Assembly (NCBI RefSeq): GCF_001613065.1
Contig: NZ_BDBQ01000083.1
Coordinates: forward strand, 1-64,000
From: Nocardia miyunensis NBRC 108239
Lineage (GTDB): Bacteria; Actinomycetota; Actinomycetes; Mycobacteriales; Mycobacteriaceae
Direction of reading: 5' to 3'
DNA: 64,000 nt
Of this stretch, positions 41,120 to 50,517 are shown one piece after another (position 1 is the first letter of the stretch; each line of letters opens with the position of its first letter). The position numbers and the translations under genes are program-made. The notes under the pieces were generated by a model. The model made no database searches, was not told where the DNA came from, and worked only from the letters and a program-made list of their open reading frames with translations.

Positions 41120-42010
41120 TCAGGCCAGTTCGGCTGCGGCGGCGCGCAGGAGTTCCTGGGAGTGGCCGGGCGGGTCGGCCTGGATGCTGAGGCGGTCCAT
41201 GACCTCACGGTAGAGCTCGAGGTCGTCGGGGCGGTCGAGGTAGAGGGCGCTGGCCATCTGCTCGAGGTAGACGACGTCCGGGATCTCCTGCTCGTTGAAA
41301 CGCAGGATGGTGAACGAACCGCCGACCGCGGCGTGACCACCGGCGCGGTAGGGCAGGACCTGGATGGTGACGTTGGTGCGGTGCGACATCTGCTCCAGGT
41401 AGATCAGCTGCTCGCGCAGGACCTCTCGGCCGCCGACCGGGCGGTGCAGCACCGATTCGTCCAGGACCGCCCACAGCGTCGGGCCGTCGTGCAGGTCCAG
41501 GATCTGCTGACGCCGGCGCCGCAGCTCGACGCGACGGTCGACCTCGCGCTCGCCGTGTGCGAGCGAGACGACCGCGCGGGCGTAGGCGTCGGTTTGCAGC
41601 AGGCCCGGGACCAGTTGTCCCTCATAGGTTCTGATCGATTTCGCATCGCCCTCGAGGCCGAGATAGTTCTCGAACCAGGACGGCAGCAGATCGCTGTAGC
41701 CGTGCCACCAGCCCTGCTCGTTGGCCATGGCGACCAGCCGCAGGAAGGATTCGCGCTGTGTGGGATCGACGACGCCGTAGAGGGTCAGCAGATCGTTGAC
41801 GTCGCGAATCTTGTAGCCCGTGCGGCCGAGTTCGAGTCGGCTGATCTTGGCGTGCGAACCACGGATGTGCTCACCGGCGGCCTGCGGGGTGATATTGCGG
41901 GCCTCACGTAGCTTGCGTAGCTGACCGCCGACCATGATGCGCAGTGCTGTGGGACCGCGCTGCTCCAAGGGTGTGGTGACGAGGTCGATCTGGGTCTGTT
42001 CTGCCGTCAT
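41120..42010 (-). CDS. Scr1-type XRE regulator with DUF5753 domain (second copy)
   Basis: This 296-residue protein has a helix-turn-helix at about 28-80 (LRKLREARNITPQAAGEHIR, GSHAKISRLELGRTGYKIRD) and a DUF5753 domain (GQLVPGLLQTDAYARAVVSL, SVLHRPVGGREVLREQLIYL, TIQVLPYRAGGHAAVGGSF). Unlike the copy at 24162 it has no DUF397 gene after it. Target unknown. Confidence 0.9.
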   Translation of the reverse strand: MTAEQTQIDLVTTPLEQRGPTALRIMVGGQLRKLREARNITPQAAGEHIRGSHAKISRLELGRTGYKIRDVNDLLTLYGVVDPTQRESFLRLVAMANEQGWWHGYSDLLPSWFENYLGLEGDAKSIRTYEGQLVPGLLQTDAYARAVVSLAHGEREVDRRVELRRRRQQILDLHDGPTLWAVLDESVLHRPVGGREVLREQLIYLEQMSHRTNVTIQVLPYRAGGHAAVGGSFTILRFNEQEIPDVVYLEQMASALYLDRPDDLELYREVMDRLSIQADPPGHSQELLRAAAAELA

Positions 42011-42371
42011 GAGGCTTTCTCCGCTGTCTTCCGATCACTGGCACACACCGCGTCGGTACATGCGCATGTGCGTGCCGTCATCACCGCACCCGCTCATGGT
42101 AACGCCGAAACGGGCGAAAAACCGAGCGTGACGAGGAGAATGTCCAGCGTTTTGCTGTGACCCTGAGTAACTGTTGCATCGAATCCCCTCGGCATTCCCC
42201 TTGTGCCGACGACCATACCGGTCGTCCCCAGGTCCGCGCCACTGCGGCCGCGCGAGGGGCGTGCCCGCCCGGCGTATGGCGCTCCGCGCCAGCGGATCTG
42301 CTGAAGTTTTGCCGAATACTCGTGGGGGCGTTGATTTTCGCCTTCTCGGCGTTGGGAGGCCGCGCCGAATA
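42011..42371. other. Gap without recognisable gene
   Basis: About 360 bp between the regulator start and the end of the secreted hydrolase gene. It presumably holds the regulator promoter. No gene or strong hairpin was seen. Confidence 0.5.
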
Positions 42372-43391
42372 TCAGTGTCCGACGGTCGAATCCAGCCAAT
42401 CGAGAACCGCGGTGTGATACGCGCCGGTATTGCGCGCGAGGTTCACCGAGTGTCCGCTGCCGGGCAGCACGAAGGTCCGCAACCTGGCCGCGGGCGCGAA
42501 GTACGGAGCCTCTTCGGCCTTCAGCGTCGCGGCGGAGGAGCACGCGGAATAGCCTGTGCCACAGGACAATCGGTCCCGGCCGCCGTCGACGATGAGCACC
42601 GGGGCGCTGATCAGGCCGGACATGCCGGGCAGGGTCGACATCAGACCGTCGGGGTATTCGCTGAGTGAGAAGATCTCCTTCGTCTTCTCGTCCTGCGCCA
42701 CCACCGCGGGGTCGGCGTCGCCGGGGTCGAAGAAATCGTGCATGCGGGCGCCGGGGCGCGTGGTCAGGTATCCGGCGTCCAGACCGTGTCCGGCGAATAC
42801 CGGATCGTCCACGGCGCGGTGGTAGGTCGAGACCACGCCGAGGGTTTCGGGGATGTTCAGCGCGTGCGAATAACCGGTCAGCACAACGCCGTCCACGTCG
42901 TGATAGGAACTGGCCTCCATCACCGACGTGCCCGAGGTCAGTGAGTGGCCGACGCTGACGACCTTGGCGAAGGGCGCGGCTCCGGCCAGTCCGCGCCGCA
43001 GGCCCTGAACGATGCCGTGCAGTGCCTGCGCGGTGTCGTTGGCGGTGAGCGTCAGCGCGGCGGGGTGGGTGCTCGCACCGTTGCCGAGACGATCGGCCAC
43101 CAGTGTCGCGTAACCGGCCTTGTTCATCGCCTCGCGAAAGTTGTAGGTCTGCGGCTGATAGGCGAAATCCCAGTAGGTGCCGTTGTAATTGGAGCCCGAC
43201 ATCAGCACCATGACGGTGCTCGCCGATTTGCCCGCGGGTGTGCAGAGAGTCGCGGCGAGGTGGCCCTTCGCCGCTGGCACGGTAAAGGATCGACAGGTCC
43301 CCGCTCCAGTGTCGGCATGGGCGAGTCCTCCTGTGCAGCAGGACAAGAGGACTGCAGCGAATAGGGCCAGTGTCCGCACCGAGGCTCGCAC
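42372..43391 (-). CDS. Secreted alpha/beta hydrolase
   Basis: This 339-residue exported protein starts at GTG 43389-43391, with GGGAG 8 bp upstream. The signal peptide is VRASVRTLALFAAVLLSCCT, with a GLAHA cleavage site; an alternative is lipoprotein processing at SCC. The hydrolase core shows TVMVLMSGSNYNGTYWDFAY, a nucleophile elbow-like VSVGHSLTSG, an acid-bearing APVLIVDGGRDRLSCG and the terminal GSGHSVNLARN His. Likely an esterase or lipase acting outside the cell. Substrate unknown. Confidence 0.82.
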   Translation of the reverse strand: MRASVRTLALFAAVLLSCCTGGLAHADTGAGTCRSFTVPAAKGHLAATLCTPAGKSASTVMVLMSGSNYNGTYWDFAYQPQTYNFREAMNKAGYATLVADRLGNGASTHPAALTLTANDTAQALHGIVQGLRRGLAGAAPFAKVVSVGHSLTSGTSVMEASSYHDVDGVVLTGYSHALNIPETLGVVSTYHRAVDDPVFAGHGLDAGYLTTRPGARMHDFFDPGDADPAVVAQDEKTKEIFSLSEYPDGLMSTLPGMSGLISAPVLIVDGGRDRLSCGTGYSACSSAATLKAEEAPYFAPAARLRTFVLPGSGHSVNLARNTGAYHTAVLDWLDSTVGH

Positions 43392-43645
43392 GCGACGCGC
43401 TCCCTGTCGTGAAATACGAGGAGCTCCTCGAGGAGGTCCTCGTGAATTGATCGTTCGAATGGATTGGTTAGGAAGGCTATAACGCCGCACAACGGCACGC
43501 AAGAAATCCGGAGAATTGCCAGCAATCGGATAAGCTGAAATGGAAAAGCGTGTCCGGCAGTATGTTTCGTCCGTCATGTCGGAATGTGCTTCGGGCATCC
43601 GCGAGTCGCCGACAGGCCATTGCGTATGCGGTGCTACCCCGGCCG

Positions 43646-44452
43646 CTAGGGCTTGCGCCCGACGCCGGCCAGAATTACCAGCCGAGTGGGTGGCAGGTCG
43701 TCGGCCAGCCACTCCTGCACGGTCACGATTCCTGGATCGAGTAGGTCGAAGCCGTTGAACAGCTTCTCCACCTCGGATTTCGATCGGAAGACGAACTGCG
43801 CGGTACTCCCCTTGGTATCCCTCGCGGTCTGGTCGACGAACGTGTCGTCGGTATCGGTGGATCCGTGGGTGAAGGCTACGTAGCTACCCGGCGCCATCAC
43901 CTCGGAGAATCGCGCCAGGGTCTCGGCCGGGTGCTCATCGTCCATGATGAAGTGCAGGACTCCGACGATCAGCAGCGCAACCGGCTGATCGAAATCGATG
44001 CCCGCCTCGGTGCGCAGGCGCGCGATGAGATCCGCGGGTTCGCGGAAGTCCGCGAGCATCGGTGTCATACCGGTCTGGCCCGCCGTCATGCCTTCGGCGT
44101 GCACACAGACGACCGGGTCGTAGTCGATAGAGGCCACGCGCACCGCTGGATCGACTTCGACGACCGTCTCGTACACGCTGGGCGAGGTCGGGATGCCAGC
44201 ACCGATATCGATGAACTGCCGCACACCGGCGTCGGCGGCCAATCGGGCCGCGCCGGTGAGGAATTTGCGACTGAACCAGGCCAGCGTCCGATTCTCCGGA
44301 GCGACTTCCAGCATCCGCTTGGCGACGAGGCGGTCCGCGTTGTAGTTGTCCTTGCCCCCCAGCAGATAGTCGTACACGCGAGCGGCATTGGGTTTCGTCG
44401 GGTCGATACCCTCGGGTGCTGGCCTGTCGCCTGACACCACACCTCCTGACAT
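43646..44452 (-). CDS. DUF574/SAV2177-family SAM-dependent methyltransferase
   Basis: This 268-residue protein matches the actinobacterial DUF574 (methyltransferase type 19) family. It has GIDPTKPNAARVYDYLLGGK, DNYNADRLVAKRMLE, and the SAM-binding IDIGAGIPTSPSVYE. VASIDYDPVVCVHAEG and LAFTHGST-like VAFTHGSTDTDD are also present. ATG 44452 is used here. GTG 44437, five codons in, is a realistic alternative because AGGAGG lies 4 bp before it. Targets of this family are mostly unknown. Confidence 0.88.
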   Translation of the reverse strand: MSGGVVSGDRPAPEGIDPTKPNAARVYDYLLGGKDNYNADRLVAKRMLEVAPENRTLAWFSRKFLTGAARLAADAGVRQFIDIGAGIPTSPSVYETVVEVDPAVRVASIDYDPVVCVHAEGMTAGQTGMTPMLADFREPADLIARLRTEAGIDFDQPVALLIVGVLHFIMDDEHPAETLARFSEVMAPGSYVAFTHGSTDTDDTFVDQTARDTKGSTAQFVFRSKSEVEKLFNGFDLLDPGIVTVQEWLADDLPPTRLVILAGVGRKP

Positions 44453-44628
44453 CGTGATCAGAAAAACAACGTGCCTACCTCGGCGGCGCCGGACCAAGAG
44501 GCCTGTTTGCGTCGGCATGCGGTCCGGCCGCGCCAGAAAAGCGCACGAAACCACCCGAATTCCAGCAGAACCCAAGGATTCGACGTTGTCAAGCACGTCC
44601 CCGGGCCGCACTGCATCTCGAAGGACGC

Positions 44629-44838
44629 TCAGGGGAATCCGTACCATTCCCACAGGAAATCGTCGGGCCGACCGACGAACAGTTCGGGCCGTGGGCCCCG
44701 GTGCGCCGGGCCGGTGCCGGGCGGATTGGGCGCGGTTCCGATCGCGATGGCCGCGACCTGACTACCGAGCTCGCGTAAGAGTTTCTCCTCGGCGCGAATC
44801 ACGGACAGCAGATCGGCGAGACGCTGTGTATTCGGCAT
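44629..44838 (-). CDS. Small hypothetical protein
   Basis: This 69-residue peptide from ATG 44838 has an N-terminal helix (MPNTQRLADLLSVIRAEEKL, LRELGSQVAAIAIG). A Pro/Gly-rich C-terminal half ends in DDFLWEWYGFP. I do not recognise the family. It lies 176 bp upstream of the DUF574 methyltransferase on the same strand. Confidence 0.5.
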   Translation of the reverse strand: MPNTQRLADLLSVIRAEEKLLRELGSQVAAIAIGTAPNPPGTGPAHRGPRPELFVGRPDDFLWEWYGFP

Positions 44839-45092
44839 TCGAGAGCCCGGGGTGGGTGCGGCGTGCTGCATGTGGCAGGTGACTCCTGGCTGGAGAAGAT
44901 GCGCTGGGTGCGTACGAGGCGCGGAGCACGCTCGCGTCAACACCGGCGGTGAGCATGCCGGTAGGTATGGTGTCACATTCCCGCGAGGTTCGCGAAAATT
45001 GTACCAGTGCAAGAACATTCGAAAATGCATATGCACAACCAGCGGGATGCTGAAGAATTGCCAGCGTCGGAAAAAGGCTGGCCGGCCAGCGA

Positions 45093-45281
45093 TTACACCG
45101 ACCAGAGTTCCTCGTGCGGCAGGTCGGTCAGGCCGGTGCGGAGATTATCGTCGATGGAGACGTCGACCCCGTGTCGGCTCAGCTCGACGGCCACCCGGTG
45201 TGCCACCGATCTCTCGGCACGGTAGTCCAGCACCGCTCCCCCGAGTGGGAATCGCAACTGCAGATGAACCTTTTTCGCCAT
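45093..45281 (-). CDS. Small hypothetical protein
   Basis: This 62-residue protein from ATG 45281 begins MAKKVHLQLRFPLGG and ends HEELWSV. It has an alternating beta-strand and helix pattern (HRVAVELSRHGVDVSIDDNL). No family is recognised. It stands alone between two larger minus-strand genes. Confidence 0.5.
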   Translation of the reverse strand: MAKKVHLQLRFPLGGAVLDYRAERSVAHRVAVELSRHGVDVSIDDNLRTGLTDLPHEELWSV

Positions 45282-45420
45282 ATCGCCGGTACCGCTGAAT
45301 CCCTTGGGGCGCAACCTGACACGTACTTACTGTAGATCCATAGTGTAACAGCGGATGCAAGTACATATGCAAGACCTGCGGCAGGAAACCGGTCGGAATG
45401 CGGTCTGGGTCACTCTCGCC

Positions 45421-47904
45421 TCAGCGGCCGAACCGCAGCGTGACCGAGGCGGATTCGGGGACGCTGCGACAGGTCAGGACCGCGCCGTCGGCGATTTCGG
45501 CCGACGTGAGCGCGAGCATCGGATCCTCGTCCATGCGCACTGTGCCGGATCGTACTGTGGCGATGCAGGTTCCGCACGATCCGCCGAGGCAGGAATAGGG
45601 CAGATCCTCGCGGTGCGCGAGGGCGGCGTCGAGGATGTGGCCGCCCTGCGGCATGGTGAACACCAGATCCTCGCCGTGGCCGGTGAGGGTGACCGTGCAC
45701 GGCGGCCGATCCGGCTGCGGGGCCGCGGGTTCGGGCTCGCGGGTCCGGAAACGCTCGATATGTATGTGGGACTGTGCGACGCCGCCGTCCAGGAGTGCGT
45801 CGCGGGCGGCCGAGAGCAGCGAGTCCGGTCCGCACAGGTACCAGCGGTCGGCGTCGAGGCCGGGGAGTTCGCGGATGTCCATGCGGCCGTGGCGGTATTC
45901 GATGCCGGGGGTGGCCGACGGTAGGGGTGTGCCGTCTCGGCGGGACAGGTGGTGGACGATCCGCAGCCGTCCGGGAAACCGGGCGGTCAGTGTGGTGAGC
46001 AGATCGCCGAGCATGATCGTCGTGCTGTCGCGGCTGCCGTAATACAGGGTGAAACGGCTGTGTGGGTCGTCCGCGAGGACGGCGGCGGCGATCGCGGCGA
46101 CCGGGGTGATCCCGCTGCCCGCGGCGACGGCGGCGTGGTGACCCGTCGCCGGATCGCGGCGCGCGGTGAACGCTCCCGCCGGCTCGCCGACGTGCAGAAC
46201 CGTTCCCGCGGTGAGTCGTTCGAGTGCGTACTCGGAGAAGACGCCGCCCTGCTGCCGTTTCACCGCGATGCGCAACCGGCCCGCATCGGGTGGATCGAAC
46301 AGGGAGTAGCTGCGCCGGATCGCACGTTCATCGGCGGTGCCGCGGATGACGACGTGCTGTCCGGCGAGGTAGCCGAAACGATCCGCGAGCCGATCGGGGA
46401 CCTCGAATTCGATCAGCACGCTGTCGACGGTGTCGCGCTCGACCGCGCGGACCGCAAGCAGGTGGAAGTCGTGTGCGGGAGTCTGCGGGATCGGGTCGAA
46501 TCCGGTTGCCCGGGGCGGATATCCGGGTTTCACGACCTCACGCAGGAGATTCAGCCCGACCACGGCCCCGTTCGCGGCGATCCGGGTCAGCAGGGGCGGG
46601 CGGGCCACCGCCAGCGGACTGTCCAGCAGACCCGCGATGCGTGAGATCTGTTGTCCCACAGTCGCGTCCCGCGCACCGATGGCCATCGCCGTGCGTGCGG
46701 CCAGACCCAGCAGCTGGATCGGGATCCCGCGCGCGGCATCGACGTGCGGCATCGCGAGGTCGAACAGCCGGGTGATCAGCCAGGGGTCATCGATGACTCG
46801 GGCCGCGGCGCGGAAGAACCTGCGCGGCAGATCGTGATCGCCCGCGGCGAGTACCTCGCGCAGCTGCATCGCCTGCATTGCCGAGACCGACATGCCCTGT
46901 CCGAACGCCGGACTGAAACTGCACACCGCGTCGCCGAGGACGAGCAGCCCGTCCGGGAAGCGGGACAGGCGCTCGTAGCGGCGGCGTTGATTGGCCGGAT
47001 AGCGGTAGGTGCTGATGCCGCTCACGGATTCGGCCGACAGCAGCGCCCGGGCGACGTCCGGTGGCGCGACCGAGGAGGCGAATCGCCAGAATCCGTCCTG
47101 GTCGGTCGGGGGATGGTCCGCGCCGTAGCCGATCAGGGTCAGGATGTGCTTGCCCTCCTCGACCGCGAACAGGGCCAGGCCGCGCGCGGGATCCTGGTTC
47201 GCGACGACGATCTCCTTGTCGCCGCCCAGGTTCGCGGCCGAATCGTCCGGCAGGCGGATATAGCGGCTGGCGTACATCATGTCGATGCGCACGCCCTCCT
47301 CCGCGGGGCGCGGGTAGCCGAGCTCCTCGAGCCAGTCGATGATCGGGCCGTGGCGGCCCAGGCAACTCACCACAAGATCCGCGAACAGCTCGTGCGGATG
47401 GTCGTCTCGCTCCGGCTGCACCAGAACTCCGGTGACCCTGGTTCGCGCGGAGTCGGTCAGCAGGTTCAGCGCGGTGCGGCGGTCCTGGATCTCGACATTG
47501 GGCAGGGCCCGGACGCGTTGCCGCACACGCCATTCCAGGAACGGGCGGCTCGCCTGCAACAGCGAGTATCCGGCGTCGGACTGCGACAGCGTGTATCCGG
47601 CGATGCTCATCCGCATCTCGGTCAGCGAGCGGCACCGCACCGCGCCGTCGGCGAGCAGTTCGGCGGTGATGCCCGGAAACAGTTCGGCCAGAACGCGTTC
47701 GCCGCGCGCGAGCAGGGCGTGCACATGTCTGCCCTGCGGCACGCCGCGGCGGTCGCCGGGGGTGGACAGGTCGTCGCGTTCGAGCACGGTCACCGAGGCG
47801 AAACTCTCGCTCAGCACCCGCGCGGTGAGCAGCCCGGCCATGCTCGCGCCCAGGACCACGGCATGTCCGCGTCGCGCCGGATGGGCCTGCCCGCGTGCGG
47901 TCAT
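45421..47904 (-). CDS. FAD monooxygenase fused to a PaaE-type reductase/ferredoxin
   Basis: This 827-residue protein joins two modules. Residues 13 to about 465 form a class-A-like FAD monooxygenase or oxidoreductase: GASMAG at 19-24, with LVLGDAVCSFSPAFGQGMS around 322-339 carrying the FAD-ribityl Asp325. Residues from about 478 onward form a PaaE-like chain. That part has a flavin domain with RSYS at 531-534, an NAD(P) domain with GSGITP at 596-601 and CGP at 691, and a ferredoxin domain with Cys772, Cys777, Cys780 and Cys812. It should feed NAD(P)H electrons to its own oxygenase part. A TetR gene is divergent. Substrate unknown. Confidence 0.88.
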   Translation of the reverse strand: MTARGQAHPARRGHAVVLGASMAGLLTARVLSESFASVTVLERDDLSTPGDRRGVPQGRHVHALLARGERVLAELFPGITAELLADGAVRCRSLTEMRMSIAGYTLSQSDAGYSLLQASRPFLEWRVRQRVRALPNVEIQDRRTALNLLTDSARTRVTGVLVQPERDDHPHELFADLVVSCLGRHGPIIDWLEELGYPRPAEEGVRIDMMYASRYIRLPDDSAANLGGDKEIVVANQDPARGLALFAVEEGKHILTLIGYGADHPPTDQDGFWRFASSVAPPDVARALLSAESVSGISTYRYPANQRRRYERLSRFPDGLLVLGDAVCSFSPAFGQGMSVSAMQAMQLREVLAAGDHDLPRRFFRAAARVIDDPWLITRLFDLAMPHVDAARGIPIQLLGLAARTAMAIGARDATVGQQISRIAGLLDSPLAVARPPLLTRIAANGAVVGLNLLREVVKPGYPPRATGFDPIPQTPAHDFHLLAVRAVERDTVDSVLIEFEVPDRLADRFGYLAGQHVVIRGTADERAIRRSYSLFDPPDAGRLRIAVKRQQGGVFSEYALERLTAGTVLHVGEPAGAFTARRDPATGHHAAVAAGSGITPVAAIAAAVLADDPHSRFTLYYGSRDSTTIMLGDLLTTLTARFPGRLRIVHHLSRRDGTPLPSATPGIEYRHGRMDIRELPGLDADRWYLCGPDSLLSAARDALLDGGVAQSHIHIERFRTREPEPAAPQPDRPPCTVTLTGHGEDLVFTMPQGGHILDAALAHREDLPYSCLGGSCGTCIATVRSGTVRMDEDPMLALTSAEIADGAVLTCRSVPESASVTLRFGR

Positions 47905-47955
47905 CGGCGTCCTCCGGCGTCGTGGCCTGTCCGGCGGTGTGCGAAACCGCCGGTT

Positions 47956-48003
47956 ACTGATACTGGATCGGAGAATAGTCTCAGTTAGTTGGTTGTCGCA
48001 ACC
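47956..48003. promoter_or_regulatory. Candidate TetR operators in the divergent spacer
   Basis: ACTGATACT (47956-47964) is mirrored, with one mismatch, by AGTCTCAGT (47977-47985). A second inverted repeat, GGTTG-TCG-CAACC, lies at 47991-48003. Both are between the fusion monooxygenase and the tetR gene. Binding is inferred. Confidence 0.55.
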
Positions 48004-48057
48004 ATTGTCATCCGGTTCGCGCGCGGCGGCAGGTGGCGTGCAGGTAGAAAAATAGGC

Positions 48058-48630
48058 ATGACCTCACCGACTCGATCCTCTGACGTGCTGCACGACGCGG
48101 CGGTCGAGCTGATCGCCGAGAGCGGTCTGGGCGCTCTGACCATCGGCGGCGTCGCGGAACGCGCCGGAGTTTCCCGCGCGACGGCCTACCGCGAGTTCGG
48201 CGACAAGGACGGCCTGCTCGCCGCCATCGGTCGCGGCGAGGTGGTCAAGATGATCACCGCCGCGTACACCGAGCTGGACCTGTTCGCCCCGCCCGCGCGA
48301 ATCGTCCACGCCGTAACCCTTTTCGCGCTCGGCTACCTGCGCAAGCACGCCGCGTTCGGATACATCCGCGATCACGAACCAGCATGGCTGATCAACGTCG
48401 CCATCACGCACGGTAAATCGGAATTGAACCTGGTCGAAACCGTCGCCGCCCTGGCCGCACCCCTGATCGCCGCCCGCGCCGACGACGCCCTCGCCCTGAC
48501 ACCCGTGCAGGCCGCCGAGGTCGTGGTCCGCATCGTCCTGTCGCACGTCCTACTCGCCCACAGCAACCTGAGCGACGAACAGGTCGCCGCCACCGCCACC
48601 CGCGCGGTGGTTCTCGACCCCGAGGCGTGA
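48058..48630 (+). CDS. TetR-family transcriptional regulator
   Basis: This 190-residue regulator has a helix-turn-helix at about 10-55 (LHDAAVELIAESGLGALTIG, GVAERAGVSRATAYREFGDK). A helical ligand domain includes HAVTLFALGYLRKHAAFGYI. ATG 48058 is used; upstream in-frame codons lack family resemblance. It faces the fusion monooxygenase across 153 bp holding inverted repeats and probably represses it. Confidence 0.88.
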   Translation: MTSPTRSSDVLHDAAVELIAESGLGALTIGGVAERAGVSRATAYREFGDKDGLLAAIGRGEVVKMITAAYTELDLFAPPARIVHAVTLFALGYLRKHAAFGYIRDHEPAWLINVAITHGKSELNLVETVAALAAPLIAARADDALALTPVQAAEVVVRIVLSHVLLAHSNLSDEQVAATATRAVVLDPEA

Positions 48631-48684
48631 TGTCCGGGTGATACGGATTATCAATTTCGTATCACTAGTGGACTCTGATGGGCG

Positions 48685-49113
48685 TTGACGGAGCTCGACC
48701 CGATCTTTGATAGGACGCGGATTCGGCCCCGTCCGAGGTTCGACCGGGAACGTGAGTGGAAGGCGCTGACCGGATTCGTCACCAGCGGACAGCCACACGC
48801 GACCCTCGGCGTGGTGTCGGGTCGGTGGCGTCAAGGTAAGACATTCCCGCTGGAGGCGTTGTGCGAGACGGCCGGTGGCTTCTGCTTCGCCGCCGATCAA
48901 GCCACCGAGACGGAATCGTTGAGGTATTTCAGCGACGCGATTGCCGAATTCACCGGGTCGGCGCTGCCCGTCAGCTTGGGTGATGGGCGGCAAGCGGTCG
49001 ATGGGCTGCTGGCGGTGACGGCCGAGCGGGAGATTCCGGTGGTGATCGATGAGTTCGCGTCCCATCTGATCGATATTGCTGCGGTCCGAATGCGCAGGCG
49101 GAGATGGCTATGA
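48685..49113 (+). pseudogene. Truncated AAA/ATPase of the GRxRQGKT family
   Basis: The frame resembles the start of the roughly 450-residue actinobacterial ATPases related to archaeal ATPases. It has FDREREWKALTGFVTSG, the P-loop GRWRQGKTFPLEALCETAGG, ATETESLRYFSDAIAEFTG and the Walker B VVIDEF. After VIDEF the family sequence is lost and the frame ends at 49113, giving only 142 residues. The ATPase core is incomplete, so I call it a pseudogene. Only a TTG start is available. Confidence 0.7.
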
Positions 49114-49121
49114 GCAGTGGG

Positions 49122-50230
49122 TCAGGTCGAACTGCTCGACTGGTCGACGGCTCGGTCCAGGTCTTCGGGAAGTAGGAAGCGGTGGTCGGCCAAGGCTCTG
49201 GCTGCGGCCTGTATGGCGGCGGTGTCCGGGGTGGTCGGGGATCCGGAAGTGAGACGGCTGCCGAGCATTTCGCAGAGGACGTCGGGGAGGCCGTCCATGT
49301 GGATCCGGGGGTTCCAGCCGGTGTAGGCGGCTGTTCCGGCGGCGAGGTCGGGGAGACGGATACCGGCCAGTTCGTTGCCGTGCTCGTCCACGGTCGAGAC
49401 CAGGGCGATGAGTGGATCGCCCAGTGCGAGAGGCAGTTCCGTGCTGTTCGGGTCGATGACCGGCGTCCACGGCAGGTGTTCGGGATCGGGGAGGGCGGCG
49501 TCGGGGAATATCGCGCGGATCTGCTCGAGGACCTGTTCGCGGGTGGCGGCGGTGCCGTTCGCGCGGCGGGGGACCTGGCTCGGTCCCGGCTCGCGGCGGT
49601 CGCAGACCCACTGTTCGAGTTGGACGAACAACGCGCGCAGTACGAGTGCGGGATCCAGTTCGTGCGGTGGATTGGCAAGGGGCATGATCTTTTTCATCTC
49701 CGGCGCCGGGCCGATGTGGTCGGTGCCGGAGAACAGGTGGGCTCGGGCGTCGGGATCCTCGGGCAGATCCTCGCCGGTGCGGGGATCCTGGTGGATCAGC
49801 CGGGCTCGACCTCGGCGATCGGTGCGTCGAGCCGCAACGCACCGCATTCGCGGCGAACGTCCCACTGCCAGCCGCACCAGGCGACGGTCCAGCCGCGTCG
49901 GAACGGGAACGCATCGCCCGCGGACGGCGCGGCGGTCGGATCGAACGACAGGGGAGTGGGTTCCGCATTGCACGGAAGCCCAAGGGCCATACCGCGATTC
50001 GGCACCGCGAGCAGGGTGCGGCCATTGCCGCCCGTCCGCGGGCGCAGCATCCGGACATCCGCGTCGAACCGGACGCGCCCGTCCCCGGTGCGCGGGGCCC
50101 GGTCGAGATCGACGATGCGAGCGTTCGCCGCGGCTGCCGGATCAACAGCGAATTCCGCAGTGGCCGTGAGCCATTCGTAGGGAAAATCCTGGTGCGGCTC
50201 GGTCGAGTGAATGGTCAGGGTCTCGAGCAA
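49122..50230 (-). pseudogene. Alpha/beta-hydrolase-domain protein with internal deletion and frameshift
   Basis: The 5' part (about 49796-50230) reads FPYEWLTATAEFAVDPAAAA, RRGWTVAWCGWQWDVRRECG, then stops. The 3' part (49122 to about 49800, another frame) reads HLFSGTDHIGPAPEMKKIMP, RALFVQLEQWVCD, PDLAAGTAAYTGWNPRIHMD. Together these are the two ends of a 500-plus-residue actinobacterial alpha/beta hydrolase-domain family. The middle, about 150 residues in intact relatives, is missing at the joint. The gene is therefore broken. Confidence 0.75.
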
Positions 50231-50517
50231 CGCTGCTCCCTCGTTGGCTGTGATCGTGGCATCCGCTTCGGTGGGCCCGGTCGCGCTGTGCCGCCTTCTC
50301 GGTTCGGCAGGGTGTGATGTGGCACGGGCAGGGGAGCCTGTCGACCTCGATGGTGCTCGCGCGGCGCCGTGGCCTGCGGCGGATGTCAGAGTTCGGTCAT
50401 GATTTGCGGGCCCTGAAATGCCGCCGGGGGTCCTAGCGTCGAAGCCATGGATGCGATTTCAGGAGACGGCCCGGTGGTGCCGAGAGTTGGTCGCGGCTGT
50501 ACCGGGTCCCCGGGACG
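50231..50517. other. Gap without recognisable gene
   Basis: About 290 bp between the broken hydrolase gene and the methyltransferase gene. Nothing recognisable was seen. Confidence 0.4.

Noticed and set aside
40646..41911. 421-codon plus-strand frame across the 126-bp repeats and the Scr1-type regulator
   Set aside because: Most of it is antisense to the conserved regulator. The repeat part has no good start.
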